Assembly (NCBI GenBank): GCA_022361135.1
Contig: JAKSBM010000607.1
Location: 1-11,278, forward strand
Reading direction: 5' to 3'
DNA: 11,278 nt
Origin: Desulfobacterales bacterium
Lineage (GTDB): Bacteria; Desulfobacterota; Desulfobacteria; Desulfobacterales; Desulfobacteraceae
Both the position numbers and the translations under genes were made by a program. Every line of letters begins with the position of its first letter. Positions within the stretch are counted from its first letter, which is position 1. Below are positions 1 through 7,513 of this stretch, piece after piece. The notes beneath the pieces are model-generated. The model was not told where the DNA came from. It did not search any database and was given only the letters and a program-made list of their open reading frames with translations.

Positions 1-1121
1 CCTTCCACACGGAATCCGGCCTTGAGCCCCCCCAGGACCATGATGTCCCCCACAAAATCCAGATGGCCGGTCTGGTAATCCACATCGCCACTGACCTTGA
101 ACACCGGTGTCACCGACACCTGCCCGGACCAATCCAAATAAGGAAACCCCGGGGTTTCTCCATGGATTTCCAACCCATCCCCGCCAAAGCGGGTCCCGGT
201 TCCGCAATCAAAGGGAATATCCTTCACCGGAGAGGGTTCAATGGCGTCACCGAAAATATTCTGCCCCGCCTCGGGGAGGACCATGGGAATTTTCCGGGCC
301 AGGAGCACGCCCTTTTCCACCCAGGGCACGGTACCCCGGCTTCTAAAGTCCATATTCCCCTCTTCATCCTTATTCCCCACCTTCAAATGATCGGTCTCAA
401 AGAAGTACTCCACCCGGGCATGGCGTCCGGCCACGGGTTTCCGCCCCCGGGCCACCTTGAACCCCTTCTTGCCCAATGCGGAGGAACGAATGAACCCCTG
501 GATCAGGGCCTCCTTCACCAGGCCGTGGACAATTTTATAATCCGCAAGGATATCCATGATTTCAAGGGGGGAAATATCCGGAGAAAAGGATTCTGATTTT
601 CTCAGGTAGGCATTCATACCTTCCCGGTCCACCTCCAGAATCATCCCCCCGGAAATCTCCTGGGAATTGGCAAATCCCTTGGCCGGCACCGGGGGGGACT
701 GGGGGGACACGGCGACGGGTTCGGCTTTTTTTTCCTCCCCCGACGCCATGGTTTTGGAGACTTCTTCCAGCTGGGCCGGGGTCAGACTCCCATCGGCCTG
801 GAGAAGATCACCAATGAATTGGGGGGATTTATGCCCCGATGCCGAGGTCTTCTGGAGTTGAAGTATTTTTTCTAGTTTTTCCCGATCCAGGTATCCCTTT
901 TCAACGGCAATTTCACCGAAGCGGGTATTGCGCCGAATCATGCGCAGAATCTGGAGCGTGGCCACCAATGCCTTGAGGTCTCCGTCGGTGATCAGGGACT
1001 TGTCCCGGAAATAGGCAATGAGTGCTTTTTCATAACGGGGGGCATCCCGGCAGGCGGCCTGGGCCCGTCGGCACTCGTCCTTGGAGATTAAATTTTTTTG
1101 TAAGGCAATTTTTTCCAGCAT
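1..1121 (-). CDS. FapA/DUF342 family protein with MshEN-like N-terminal repeats (partial, C-terminus off window)
   Basis: Reading from the ATG at 1121 down to position 1 gives 373 codons without a stop, so the 3' end lies outside the window. An AGGGGG (1132-1127) five bases upstream supports this start. Residues about 155-330 fit the N-terminal part of DUF342 (flagellar assembly protein A): an ILEVDREGMNAYL stretch at 161-173 and a VHGLVKEAL stretch at 198-206. From about 340 (SGDVDYQTGHLDFVGDIMV) the right-handed beta-helix begins, and it is cut by the window edge. Residues 1-125 are an added helical region of about four similar units. The third (67-90) has R67, G69, G76, L78, L83, L87 and Q90 in the spacing of the c-di-GMP-binding MshEN motif; the fourth (102-122) repeats the core. 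A linker rich in Pro, Ala and Glu (126-150) follows. DUF342 proteins are linked to flagellar or polar functions, but their biochemistry is poorly defined. The family call is firm; nucleotide binding is inference. Confidence 0.85.
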   Translation of the reverse strand, partial: MLEKIALQKNLISKDECRRAQAACRDAPRYEKALIAYFRDKSLITDGDLKALVATLQILRMIRRNTRFGEIAVEKGYLDREKLEKILQLQKTSASGHKSPQFIGDLLQADGSLTPAQLEEVSKTMASGEEKKAEPVAVSPQSPPVPAKGFANSQEISGGMILEVDREGMNAYLRKSESFSPDISPLEIMDILADYKIVHGLVKEALIQGFIRSSALGKKGFKVARGRKPVAGRHARVEYFFETDHLKVGNKDEEGNMDFRSRGTVPWVEKGVLLARKIPMVLPEAGQNIFGDAIEPSPVKDIPFDCGTGTRFGGDGLEIHGETPGFPYLDWSGQVSVTPVFKVSGDVDYQTGHLDFVGDIMVLGGLKAGFRVE

Positions 1122-1178
1122 TGGAACCCCCTGCCACCTAAGGCATTTCGTGGTCCTTTTAAGGGAAAGGATGAAAAT

Positions 1179-1208
1179 ATGCTACCACAGGATTTCACAC
1201 ATTGTAAA
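1179..1208 (-). promoter_or_regulatory. Candidate sigma-70 promoter for the FapA/DUF342 gene
   Basis: On the minus strand, TTTACA (1208-1203) and TAGCAT (1184-1179) are separated by 18 bases and lie about 60 bases upstream of the ATG at 1121. The -35 matches 5 of 6 consensus bases and the -10 matches 4 of 6. This is a pattern match only. Confidence 0.4.
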
Positions 1209-1323
1209 TGTTCTGGATCATTCCTTTTCCTGGTTTTCCGTAAAACTTAAGTAAAAATCACCCCCATTTCCCCCCTTTTCACGGGGTCGGGTTATAAATG
1301 GCCCGGCCGTTGATTAAGGAATT

Positions 1324-1354
1324 TCTTTACGAAAGATGATTTTTACACTATAGC
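1324..1354 (+). promoter_or_regulatory. Candidate promoter/operator region of the acyl-CoA synthetase gene
   Basis: TTTACG (1326-1331) and TATAGC (1349-1354), 17 bases apart, form a weak sigma-70-like pair about 40 bases before the chosen ATG. The -35 overlaps a short inverted repeat, TCTTT-ACG-AAAGA (1324-1336), which could be a repressor site. The rest of the 271-base divergent spacer (1122-1392) shows no coding potential and no other clear motif. Confidence 0.28.
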
Positions 1355-1392
1355 GTGTTGAATTGCATGCTCACACTCTAACAGGAGGGCCC

Positions 1393-3177
1393 ATGTACTT
1401 TAAGGATTATGACAGTTTCCACGAAATGCTCCGTGAAACCGTTGACCAGCATCCCCAGCGTCAAGCCTATCGATGGTTCGACGACAAAGGTTCCCCCACC
1501 TCCATCTCCTGGGAGACCTTTTACGGCCGGATGAAGGCCGTTTCCAAAAGCCTCATGGCCCTGGGCGTGGAGCGGGGCGATAAGATCAACATCCTCAGTT
1601 ACACCTGCTTCCAATGGGTCCTCACAGACTTTGCAGCCATGAGTGTGGGGGTGGGCACCGTGGGCATTTACCAATCCAACCTGGCCGTGGACTGTGAATA
1701 TATCATCAACCATTCCGATGGCGTTCTGGTCTTTGCCGAAGACCAGGAGCAATTGGACAAGTTGTTCAGTGTCCGTGAAAATATCCCCGACATCCGCAAA
1801 GTCATCCTATTCAACGGCCACTCCGACGAAGATTGGGTCATTTCCTTTGACGAATTCATGGAATTGGGTACCCATATCCCGGACAATGAGTTTGAAAAAC
1901 GGACCGCCCAGGTCCGGCCCGGGGATTTGGCCGGCATTGTTTACACATCGGGCACCACGGGAATTCCAAAGGGAGTCATTCTCAGCCACGACAACGTCAC
2001 CTATACCTGCCAGTCGGTCTACCAATGCGCCAAATTCTACGATGACGATGAAATGTTCATCTTCCTGCCCCTGGCCCACGTCTTTGCCCGAACCTGCTGT
2101 TACACCGCCGTGAAAACCGGCAGCCGAACCACCTTTGCCCGGAGCATGAAAACCGTCATGGACGACTTTGCCCTGGCCGGCCCCAACTGGTTTATTTCCG
2201 TCCCCCGGGTATTTGAAAAGATACACACCAAAATCATCGCCGGGGTGGAAGCCAAGGGGGGCATCACCCAGAAACTTTTCAACTGGGCCTGCGACACGGG
2301 CAATCAGGTCAGCCGATACAAGGTGGAAAAAAAAGAAGTTCCCTGGCTTCTGGCACTGAAATACAAGCTGGCCTTTAAATTGATCTTCTCCAAAATCCAC
2401 AAGGCCCTGGGCGGCCAGGTACGCTGGTGCATCTCCGGAGCCGCCCCCTTGAATCCAGACATTGCCCGCTTCTTCCATGCCGCCGACATCCTGATCCTGG
2501 AGGGCATCGGCATGACCGAAAACACCTCCTTTTCCAACGTGAACCGTCCCCACGACTACAATTTCGGCGTGGTGGGCCCCCCCGGCGTGGGGGTGGAACA
2601 TTCCATTGCCGATGACGGGGAAGTCCTCATCAAGGGACGAAACGTCATGGAGGGGTATTATAAGATGCCCCAGGAAAGCGCCGATGTTTTCACCCCGGAC
2701 GGCTGGCTGAAAACCGGCGACCTGGGATCCATAGATGAAAACGGTGTCTTGAAGATTACGGGGCGGAAAAAGGAAATCATCATCACCGCCGGAGGGAAAA
2801 ACATTGCCCCGGCCCATGTGGAAGGTATTCTCAGCACCTCAAAATACATCAACCAGATCTGTGTGGTGGGGGATCAACGCAAATACCTGGTGGCCCTCAT
2901 GAGCCTGGACATGGAGAACATCCATGATTTTGCCCGGGAAAAGGGCATCCCCCTTCTGGAGGAGGCGGAAATGATCCACCACCCGGAAATCAAAGCCCTC
3001 ATGGATCGGGTGGTGGGGGAAAAGAACAAGGAACTCCCCTCCTACGAAACCATTAAAAAAATCATCCTGGTACCGGAATTCACCATTGATAATAATATGA
3101 TGACACCCACCTTCAAACTGAAGAAAAACATCATCATCAAAAATTACGAAGCCAGTATCGACGAGCTTTATATCTAA
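1393..3177 (+). CDS. Long-chain fatty acyl-CoA synthetase (AMP-forming, ACSL/FACS type)
   Basis: This 594-residue adenylate-forming enzyme should activate a fatty acid with ATP and then transfer it to CoA, supplying beta-oxidation or lipid synthesis at the inner membrane face. Motifs appear in family order: the phosphate-binding YTSGTTGIPKG at 184-194, GMTE at 373-376, TGD at 441-443, the hinge region GRKKEIIITAGGKN at 457-470, and near the C-terminus TPTFKLKK (571-578), where K575 is the likely catalytic lysine. The TPTxK ending, and the roughly 100-residue insert before the ISGAAPL segment at 348-354, are typical of ACSL/FAA-like enzymes rather than acetyl-CoA synthetases. I chose ATG 1393 because AGGAGG (1383-1388) lies four bases upstream; an in-frame TTG at 1363 has no such signal. 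The gene stands alone, divergent from fapA and convergent with the chemoreceptor. Chain-length preference cannot be read from sequence, and a benzoate or other aryl substrate is less likely. Confidence 0.93.
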   Translation: MYFKDYDSFHEMLRETVDQHPQRQAYRWFDDKGSPTSISWETFYGRMKAVSKSLMALGVERGDKINILSYTCFQWVLTDFAAMSVGVGTVGIYQSNLAVDCEYIINHSDGVLVFAEDQEQLDKLFSVRENIPDIRKVILFNGHSDEDWVISFDEFMELGTHIPDNEFEKRTAQVRPGDLAGIVYTSGTTGIPKGVILSHDNVTYTCQSVYQCAKFYDDDEMFIFLPLAHVFARTCCYTAVKTGSRTTFARSMKTVMDDFALAGPNWFISVPRVFEKIHTKIIAGVEAKGGITQKLFNWACDTGNQVSRYKVEKKEVPWLLALKYKLAFKLIFSKIHKALGGQVRWCISGAAPLNPDIARFFHAADILILEGIGMTENTSFSNVNRPHDYNFGVVGPPGVGVEHSIADDGEVLIKGRNVMEGYYKMPQESADVFTPDGWLKTGDLGSIDENGVLKITGRKKEIIITAGGKNIAPAHVEGILSTSKYINQICVVGDQRKYLVALMSLDMENIHDFAREKGIPLLEEAEMIHHPEIKALMDRVVGEKNKELPSYETIKKIILVPEFTIDNNMMTPTFKLKKNIIIKNYEASIDELYI

Positions 3178-3183
3178 TGCACC

Positions 3184-3208
3184 GGGGAAGGGCGATTCGC
3201 CCTTCCCC
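3184..3208. terminator. Hairpin between convergent genes, possible bidirectional terminator
   Basis: GGGGAAGGGC and GCCCTTCCCC form a perfect 10-bp stem around a GATTC loop, six bases after the ligase stop and eight bases beyond the receptor stop on the other strand. Position and symmetry suit a shared terminator. No U-tract follows on either strand, so it may act as a weak or 3'-end-protecting structure rather than a classic intrinsic terminator. Confidence 0.5.
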
Positions 3209-3216
3209 ATCCCTTC

Positions 3217-5384
3217 CTATACCCGGAACCGGCCAAGCATCCCGGTCAATTTTTCAGACAACTCCGACAAGACCTCTGCCCGCGCCTTGACCTGGCTGCT
3301 GGACTGGGTCATCTGGTTGGAGGACTCTGTGACCTGGGTGATTTCCTCGGAGACCCCCTGGGAGGCAATGGAACTCTGGGAAACGTTTTCATTGACCTCG
3401 GAAATCCCCTGGGAAGCCTGAATCACATTGTCGACAATTTCGCTGGTGGTCACGGATTGCTCCTCAAGGGCTTCGGCAATGGTGGCCACAATGTCATTGA
3501 CCTGGCCCACCACCTTGGCCACACCGGAAATTTCCGAAATGGTGGCATCGGTGGAGGTCTGAATGCCGGTGATCTGCTCCTTGATCTCGTTGGATGCATC
3601 GGCGGTTTGGCTGGCCAGATCCTTGATTTCGTTGGCCACAACGGCAAATCCCTTGCCGGCTTCCCCGGCCCGGGCCGCCTCAATGGTGGCGTTGAGGGCC
3701 AAGAGGTTCACCTGGTTGGAAATATCGGTGATGGTTTCCACCACCGTGAAAATCTTACTGGCGGTCATACCCAGTTCATCCACCTTGCCCGAGGCATGCT
3801 CGGTCTTGCCCACGGCCTTCCGGGTGTGCTCCGGGCGGTTTCCGTATTGTGGGCAATTTCATCAATGGTGGACCGCATCTGCTGGGCCGAGGAGGACACC
3901 GTGTTTATATTTGTGGAGGCCTGCTCCATGGCCGCAGCCATGGAATTCATGTTGGCCGACATCTCTTCGGAGGCAGCGGCCACGGAATTGGCCCGTTCCG
4001 AAGTATCCATCACTCCCGCATTCATCTGCTCGGAAATCTCGGCCAGGGAGGAGGAAGAATCATTCAAATGGCCGGTCTCCGACTGAACACCCGAAATCAT
4101 CTCCTGCATGCGCTGGATAAACAGATTAAACCAATGGGCCAACTCCTGGGTCTCATCCCCGGACTGGTGCTGGATACGCCGGGTCAAATCCCCTTCGCCC
4201 TGGGCAATGTCCCGGAGCATGTCAATGATTTTCCGAATGGGCCCGACCACGCCCTTGGCAATGAAAAAATAGGATGCCAGAAGGGCCACAAGGATCACAC
4301 AGGAAACCACGGCCACATTTTCCAGAATAGCCATGGACATATTGTCGTTGACCATTTCCCGCTGGGTGGCCACGGCCGCTTCGATCTCATCGGTGTAGAC
4401 CCCGGTGCCGATGTACCAGTCCCAATCCGCCAGTTTGCGAACAAAGGAGAGTTTGGGCAGGGCTTCGGTTCCCCCGGCCCGGGGGAAGAAGTACTCCGTA
4501 AATCCCCCCTGGGGGCTGGCATCCCCGGCCTGGATAAAAGCCTGGACATAGAGGTTGCCCTTGGCATCCTTGGCATTGTAAAAATTCTTGCCCACCATCT
4601 GGTCATCTTCGGGCATGAGCACACAATTGCCCTTGGAATCAAATATGAAAAAGAAACCGGCATTGTCGGCCCCGTAGCGGATGGAGCCGATGGTGGTCAA
4701 CACCCCTTGCTGGAGGTCGTATTCCATGGATTCCAAGTAGCTGCCTCCGCCAATGACCCAGCCCCAGGGTTCAAACAATTTCACATAGGAAATCTTATCC
4801 ACGGGCTTTTCAAACCCGGGACGGGGCCATTTATAATCCACAAATCCGGCACCGCTCTTTGCCACCACCTCATTCATTTCCTTAAAAAGCCGCTTGCCGT
4901 CGGGATCCTTCATGTCCAGGACATATTTCCCATTGAGCTTGGGTTTGATGGGGTGCAGGACCATGTTGCCCCCAAGGTCATGGATCCAGAAATAGCCCTT
5001 CCCCGTTTCCCCCCAGCGCATGGCATTGATGATCTCCAGGGATTTGGCCCGGGCATCTTCGGGATCGGCCCCTCCGGCCAAGGCACCCTGGAACACCGAG
5101 GAGGCCTGATCCACAACCGCCTTGACCTGGTTGCCGTAATCCGCCCGCAGACGGGCCTTATCCCGGGAGAGTTCCAGCCGTTCCATACCGATGGTATAGG
5201 CGGAATTCACCAGGTCCCGAATCTTGTTCTGTTTTTCATTGCGTACACCGCTGCGGTAATCGGACATGGTCTCGGATTCCACATTCTGCAAGGTAATGAT
5301 GCAGAAAAAGAGGGAGGCTCCCCCCACCATGAGTAAGGCAATGACAATCAAAATGTTAACCTTGGAGCCGATGGTAAGCTTCAT
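3217..5384 (-). pseudogene. Methyl-accepting chemotaxis protein with double Cache sensor, split by a frameshift
   Basis: The ATG at 5384 has AGGAGG (5396-5391) six bases upstream. The first frame encodes a membrane segment at about 8-32, two Cache repeats (about 40-220, containing GETGKGYFWIHD and LHP, and about 225-345, containing GFFFIFDSKG), a second membrane segment at about 352-376, a HAMP domain (about 377-430), and the start of the cytoplasmic coiled coil. After S519 (3830-3828) receptor homology moves to another frame, starting at the ACC at 3825. That frame runs to the TAG at 3219-3217 and includes the signalling hairpin [20 protein letters not shown]. Restoring one base, for example ATC for the present AC, gives ETARSITRKAVG and a continuous protein of 722 residues. 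As read, the first frame stops at 3765, before the hairpin, so the receptor could not couple to CheA/CheW. The intact family senses small periplasmic ligands such as organic acids. No C-terminal CheR-binding pentapeptide is present. A sequencing error is possible. Confidence 0.88.
3822..3830 (-). other. Frameshift site in the chemoreceptor gene (apparent 1-base deletion)
   Basis: The minus strand reads AGC-ACA-CCC-GGA in the upstream frame, while homology continues as ACC-CGG-AAG from 3825. Only two bases (AC, 3827-3826) separate the last good upstream codon from the first good downstream codon, so one base is missing. No canonical slippery heptamer is visible, which argues against programmed frameshifting. 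Confidence 0.8.
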
Positions 5385-5531
5385 TCCATTCCTCCTTAGG
5401 ATTAAGAAATAGAGTGGCTGACGCCGGAGAGGCCATCAAGAATTCATTGTGGTTTCAATGGCTTTGACATCAGGTTAACATAGCTTCACCGGGGATGCAA
5501 AGCCATGGTAACCCCCGGCATTTCATCGCAT

Positions 5532-5559
5532 TTGAAATTTCCCATTATGGACTTATCAT
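5532..5559 (+). promoter_or_regulatory. Candidate sigma-70 promoter of the NifX-like/MBL operon
   Basis: TTGAAA (5532-5537) and TATCAT (5554-5559) are separated by 16 bases and lie about 60 bases upstream of the ATG at 5618. Both elements match 5 of 6 consensus bases. The rest of the 233-base divergent spacer holds an isolated TTGACA (5464-5469) without a matching -10. Confidence 0.5.
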
Positions 5560-5617
5560 TTGGGGGTATTTCAGGTATGATGCCCCCCAAAGACAGATCA
5601 AAGACGGAGGTAAGAAG

Positions 5618-6010
5618 ATGAAGATTGCATTCCCCATTAAAGAAGACAAGGGACTGGAAAGCCCCCTGAACCCCCATTTTGGCACCGCCAAGGATTTTCT
5701 GATTGTGGACCTTGAAACCCGGGAAGTGGAACGGGTGGAAAATCAGAAACTCAAGGATGGAGGTTCCAGCTGTAAAACCGGTGTATTCGACAAAACGACG
5801 ACGGTCAATGCCGTGGTCACCCAATGCATTGGGGATGGCTCCCTGCGCAATTTGAACAAGGCCGACATCACCGTATATGCGTCCCAGGGAGAAACCGTGG
5901 CCCAGAACCTGGACCACATGGATGAAAAGACCCTGAAACTCTTCCACATTTTTGACCTCTGCCAGGGCAAAAAGAACAAAAAAGAAGGGGGCTGCGGCCA
6001 CCATCATTAA
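5618..6010 (+). CDS. NifB/NifX-type iron-molybdenum cluster-binding protein
   Basis: A 130-residue protein of the dinitrogenase iron-molybdenum cofactor family (PF02579-like), a ribonuclease-H-like fold that carries Fe-S or Fe-Mo-S clusters. Family marks are the MKIAFPI start, the NPHFGTAKDFLIVDLET segment at 18-34, and CIGDGSLRNL at 70-79. Possible metal ligands are C52, C70 and C115 and a Cys/His tail, GGCGHHH (124-130). Stand-alone members with such tails are common in anaerobes that lack nitrogenase, so nitrogen fixation should not be assumed. ATG 5618 is chosen because GGAGG (5606-5610) lies seven bases upstream and family homology begins exactly there; the frame stays open back to 5495, but the added 41 residues look unrelated. 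It is first of three co-directional genes. Cluster carriage or redox/metal sensing is the likely role; the exact partner is unknown. Confidence 0.9.
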   Translation: MKIAFPIKEDKGLESPLNPHFGTAKDFLIVDLETREVERVENQKLKDGGSSCKTGVFDKTTTVNAVVTQCIGDGSLRNLNKADITVYASQGETVAQNLDHMDEKTLKLFHIFDLCQGKKNKKEGGCGHHH

Positions 6011-6047
6011 TCGCCCGGAAAGCTGACCCAGCAGAAGAGTTGTGCGC

Positions 6048-6060
6048 GCCCCGCCGGGGC
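6048..6060 (+). other. Small GC hairpin just before a ribosome binding site
   Basis: GCCCC-GCC-GGGGC forms a 5-bp stem with a 3-base loop, ending two bases before the AGGAGG of the next gene. It could attenuate transcription or modulate translation within the operon. There is no U-tract, so it is not called a terminator. Confidence 0.3.
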
Positions 6061-6072
6061 TGAGGAGGAATG

Positions 6073-6594
6073 ATGGATTCACCCGAAGAAAACGCCTATT
6101 TGTATCAGCTTTACACCCAGACCCAGGGGGATATGGACGCCCAGGTTTCCATGTATACGTTGGGAGAATCCCTGGGGCTGGATAAAACCCAATCCGGCAG
6201 CCTGGCCGAATCCCTGTTCATCCAAGGGCTGGCCGAGTTGAAAACCCTGTCCGGCGGCATTGCCATCACCCGGGCAGGACTCTCGGCCCTGGACGTGGTC
6301 CCGGAAACCCCGAAGCTGCCCGGCCTGGGCAATGCCAGGGAATTGGATGAATCCCTCCGCCATGCCTGCGAGACCCTCTCCGGGGAGATCAAATCCGCCC
6401 TTTCGCAGCTCCCCGGCAACTACGAAAACCTGGAAATCCAGGTGATCCACCTGAAAACCCTGGAAGTCCAGCTCCTGTCCCCGACCCCGGCCGTCCCGGT
6501 AATCCGGGAAATTTTCCGCGCCCTGGGCCAAAACCTGGACGCCCCCGCCACCCAGGAAATATCCCAAAAAATCCACCAATTCATCGCACCCTGA
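6073..6594 (+). CDS. Unrecognised small protein with winged-helix-like N-terminal domain
   Basis: I do not recognise this 173-residue soluble protein. Residues about 8-72 read like a winged helix: helices at 8-20 and 26-36 (LGESLGLD at 30-37), a recognition-like helix at about 41-53 (SGSLAESLFIQGL), then a wing of the form LKTLSGGIAITRAGL (56-70). After a Pro-rich linker (76-86), a second segment (90-173) contains ENLEIQVIHLKTLEVQLLSP (118-137) followed by a helix, resembling small C-terminal domains of many uncharacterised bacterial proteins. There are two consecutive ATGs, at 6070 and 6073. The second is preferred because AGGAGG (6063-6068) is four bases from it and only one base from the first. 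The gene follows the NifX-like gene after about 60 bases and precedes the MBL hydrolase by 15, so co-transcription is likely. A DNA-binding or protein-interaction role is inference. Confidence 0.75.
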   Translation: MDSPEENAYLYQLYTQTQGDMDAQVSMYTLGESLGLDKTQSGSLAESLFIQGLAELKTLSGGIAITRAGLSALDVVPETPKLPGLGNARELDESLRHACETLSGEIKSALSQLPGNYENLEIQVIHLKTLEVQLLSPTPAVPVIREIFRALGQNLDAPATQEISQKIHQFIAP

Positions 6595-6609
6595 CACCGG
6601 AGGAATCCC

Positions 6610-7362
6610 ATGTCCCAGACCTATACCATCCACCCCATGGCCATGGGGAGCAAAGTCTTTGACAAGAGCATGATGACCTATCAATACGGCCAGGGTCAAT
6701 CATACACCATTCCCATCCTCACCTGGCTCATCAAGGGGGGTGAGCAGAACATTCTGGTGGACACCGGGGAAATGCACCCCATCCAATCCCCGGACCGGGA
6801 GGCGGCCATCCAGGGCAAAATCTACACCTTTGAGCAGGGGCTGGCCCGCCACGGTCTGACCCCGGCAGACATGGACATTGTCATTCACACCCATTTACAC
6901 ATGGACCATTGTGAAAATGACCACAAGTGCGAAAATGCCCGATTTTACATCCACCAAGCCGAACTCGAGGCCGTCCGGGATCCCCATCCCCTGGACTACC
7001 GCTACCTGGAAGATTACATCGAGGAGATTGAAGAACGGGGGCAGATCCGGGTGGTGGACCGGGACCGGGAAATCCTGCCCGGCATCCGGGTGAAGCACAC
7101 CCCGGCACATACCCGGGGCGGTCTCTCCGTTCTCATCGACACCCCCAAGGGCAGAGCCGCCATCACCGGCTTTTGCATCATCCATGAAAACTATGATCCC
7201 CCGCCGGAAATCCGGGGCATGGAAATGGAACTCATTCCACCGGGCACCCATGTGGATGTGCATGGGGCCTACGACATCATGGAAGCCCTGAAAAGGGAGG
7301 TCGACATTCTCCTGCCCCTGCACGAACCCCGGTTTGCAGCCGAACCCGTCATTGGAAAATGA
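6610..7362 (+). CDS. MBL-fold metallo-hydrolase, AHL-lactonase-like subfamily
   Basis: A 250-residue metallo-beta-lactamase-fold protein with no signal peptide, so probably cytoplasmic. The zinc motif HxHxDH is H95-L-H97-M-D99-H100, preceded by LVDTGEM at 49-55. The second-site histidine is H167 (TPAHTRGG, 164-171) and the last is H238 (LPLHEP). Overall layout and length resemble AiiA/AttM-type N-acyl homoserine lactonases and related lactone or ester hydrolases. Unusually, the position of the metal-bridging Asp reads ITGFCIIHEN (185-194) with no Asp, so metal binding or chemistry may differ. GGAGG (6599-6603) lies six bases before the ATG, and the gene is 15 bases downstream of the winged-helix protein, probably last in the operon. 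Quorum quenching must not be assumed: the substrate is unknown. Confidence 0.85.
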   Translation: MSQTYTIHPMAMGSKVFDKSMMTYQYGQGQSYTIPILTWLIKGGEQNILVDTGEMHPIQSPDREAAIQGKIYTFEQGLARHGLTPADMDIVIHTHLHMDHCENDHKCENARFYIHQAELEAVRDPHPLDYRYLEDYIEEIEERGQIRVVDRDREILPGIRVKHTPAHTRGGLSVLIDTPKGRAAITGFCIIHENYDPPPEIRGMEMELIPPGTHVDVHGAYDIMEALKREVDILLPLHEPRFAAEPVIGK

Positions 7363-7449
7363 ACCGAAAATGACTTGTGCAACCGCCTGCCATCTATGGA
7401 AAAAGCCCCATGGGACGGACGTCTCAGGATATTCAAGTGGACAAAGAAA

Positions 7450-7479
7450 TTGACATTAAAAAAAGAACTTTTATATAAC
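7450..7479 (+). promoter_or_regulatory. Strong sigma-70-like promoter of the TetR regulator, with a possible operator
   Basis: TTGACA (7450-7455) and TATAAC (7474-7479), 18 bases apart, form a near-consensus promoter 35 bases before the ATG. The spacer contains an inverted repeat, AAAAG-AA-CTTTT (7461-7472), which could be an autoregulatory operator. The promoter match is good; the operator is a guess. Confidence 0.6.
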
Positions 7480-7513
7480 CAAGCAGGCAAACCATAAAGA
7501 AAGCTGAGGTTGC

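Noticed and set aside
63..596. Plus-strand frame of 177 codons at the left edge
   Set aside because: It is antisense to the FapA/DUF342 coding region, which has a good start, ribosome binding site and family motifs.
1363..1392. Upstream TTG start for the acyl-CoA synthetase
   Set aside because: It has no ribosome binding site, whereas AGGAGG sits directly before the ATG at 1393 and family homology begins there.
1807..2817. Open frame of 336 codons on the minus strand inside the acyl-CoA synthetase gene
   Set aside because: It lies opposite conserved motifs of the ligase and resembles no family; shadow frame.
3765..3830. Programmed ribosomal frameshifting in the chemoreceptor
   Set aside because: There is no X-XXY-YYZ slippery heptamer and no obvious stimulatory structure, and MCPs are not known to use recoding. 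Mutation or sequencing error is simpler.
3849..5336. Long open frame of 495 codons on the plus strand, antisense to the chemoreceptor
   Set aside because: The translation is Gly/His/Pro-rich without family features, and the opposite strand encodes a clear MCP. It is a shadow frame produced by codon bias.
5495..5617. N-terminal extension of the NifX-like protein by 41 residues
   Set aside because: The family start MKIAFPI begins at 5618 with GGAGG seven bases upstream; the extension would also overlap the candidate promoter.
5618..6010. Evidence for a nitrogen-fixation locus
   Set aside because: Only a stand-alone NifX-like domain is present. Such proteins are common in anaerobes without nitrogenase, and no nif genes flank it.
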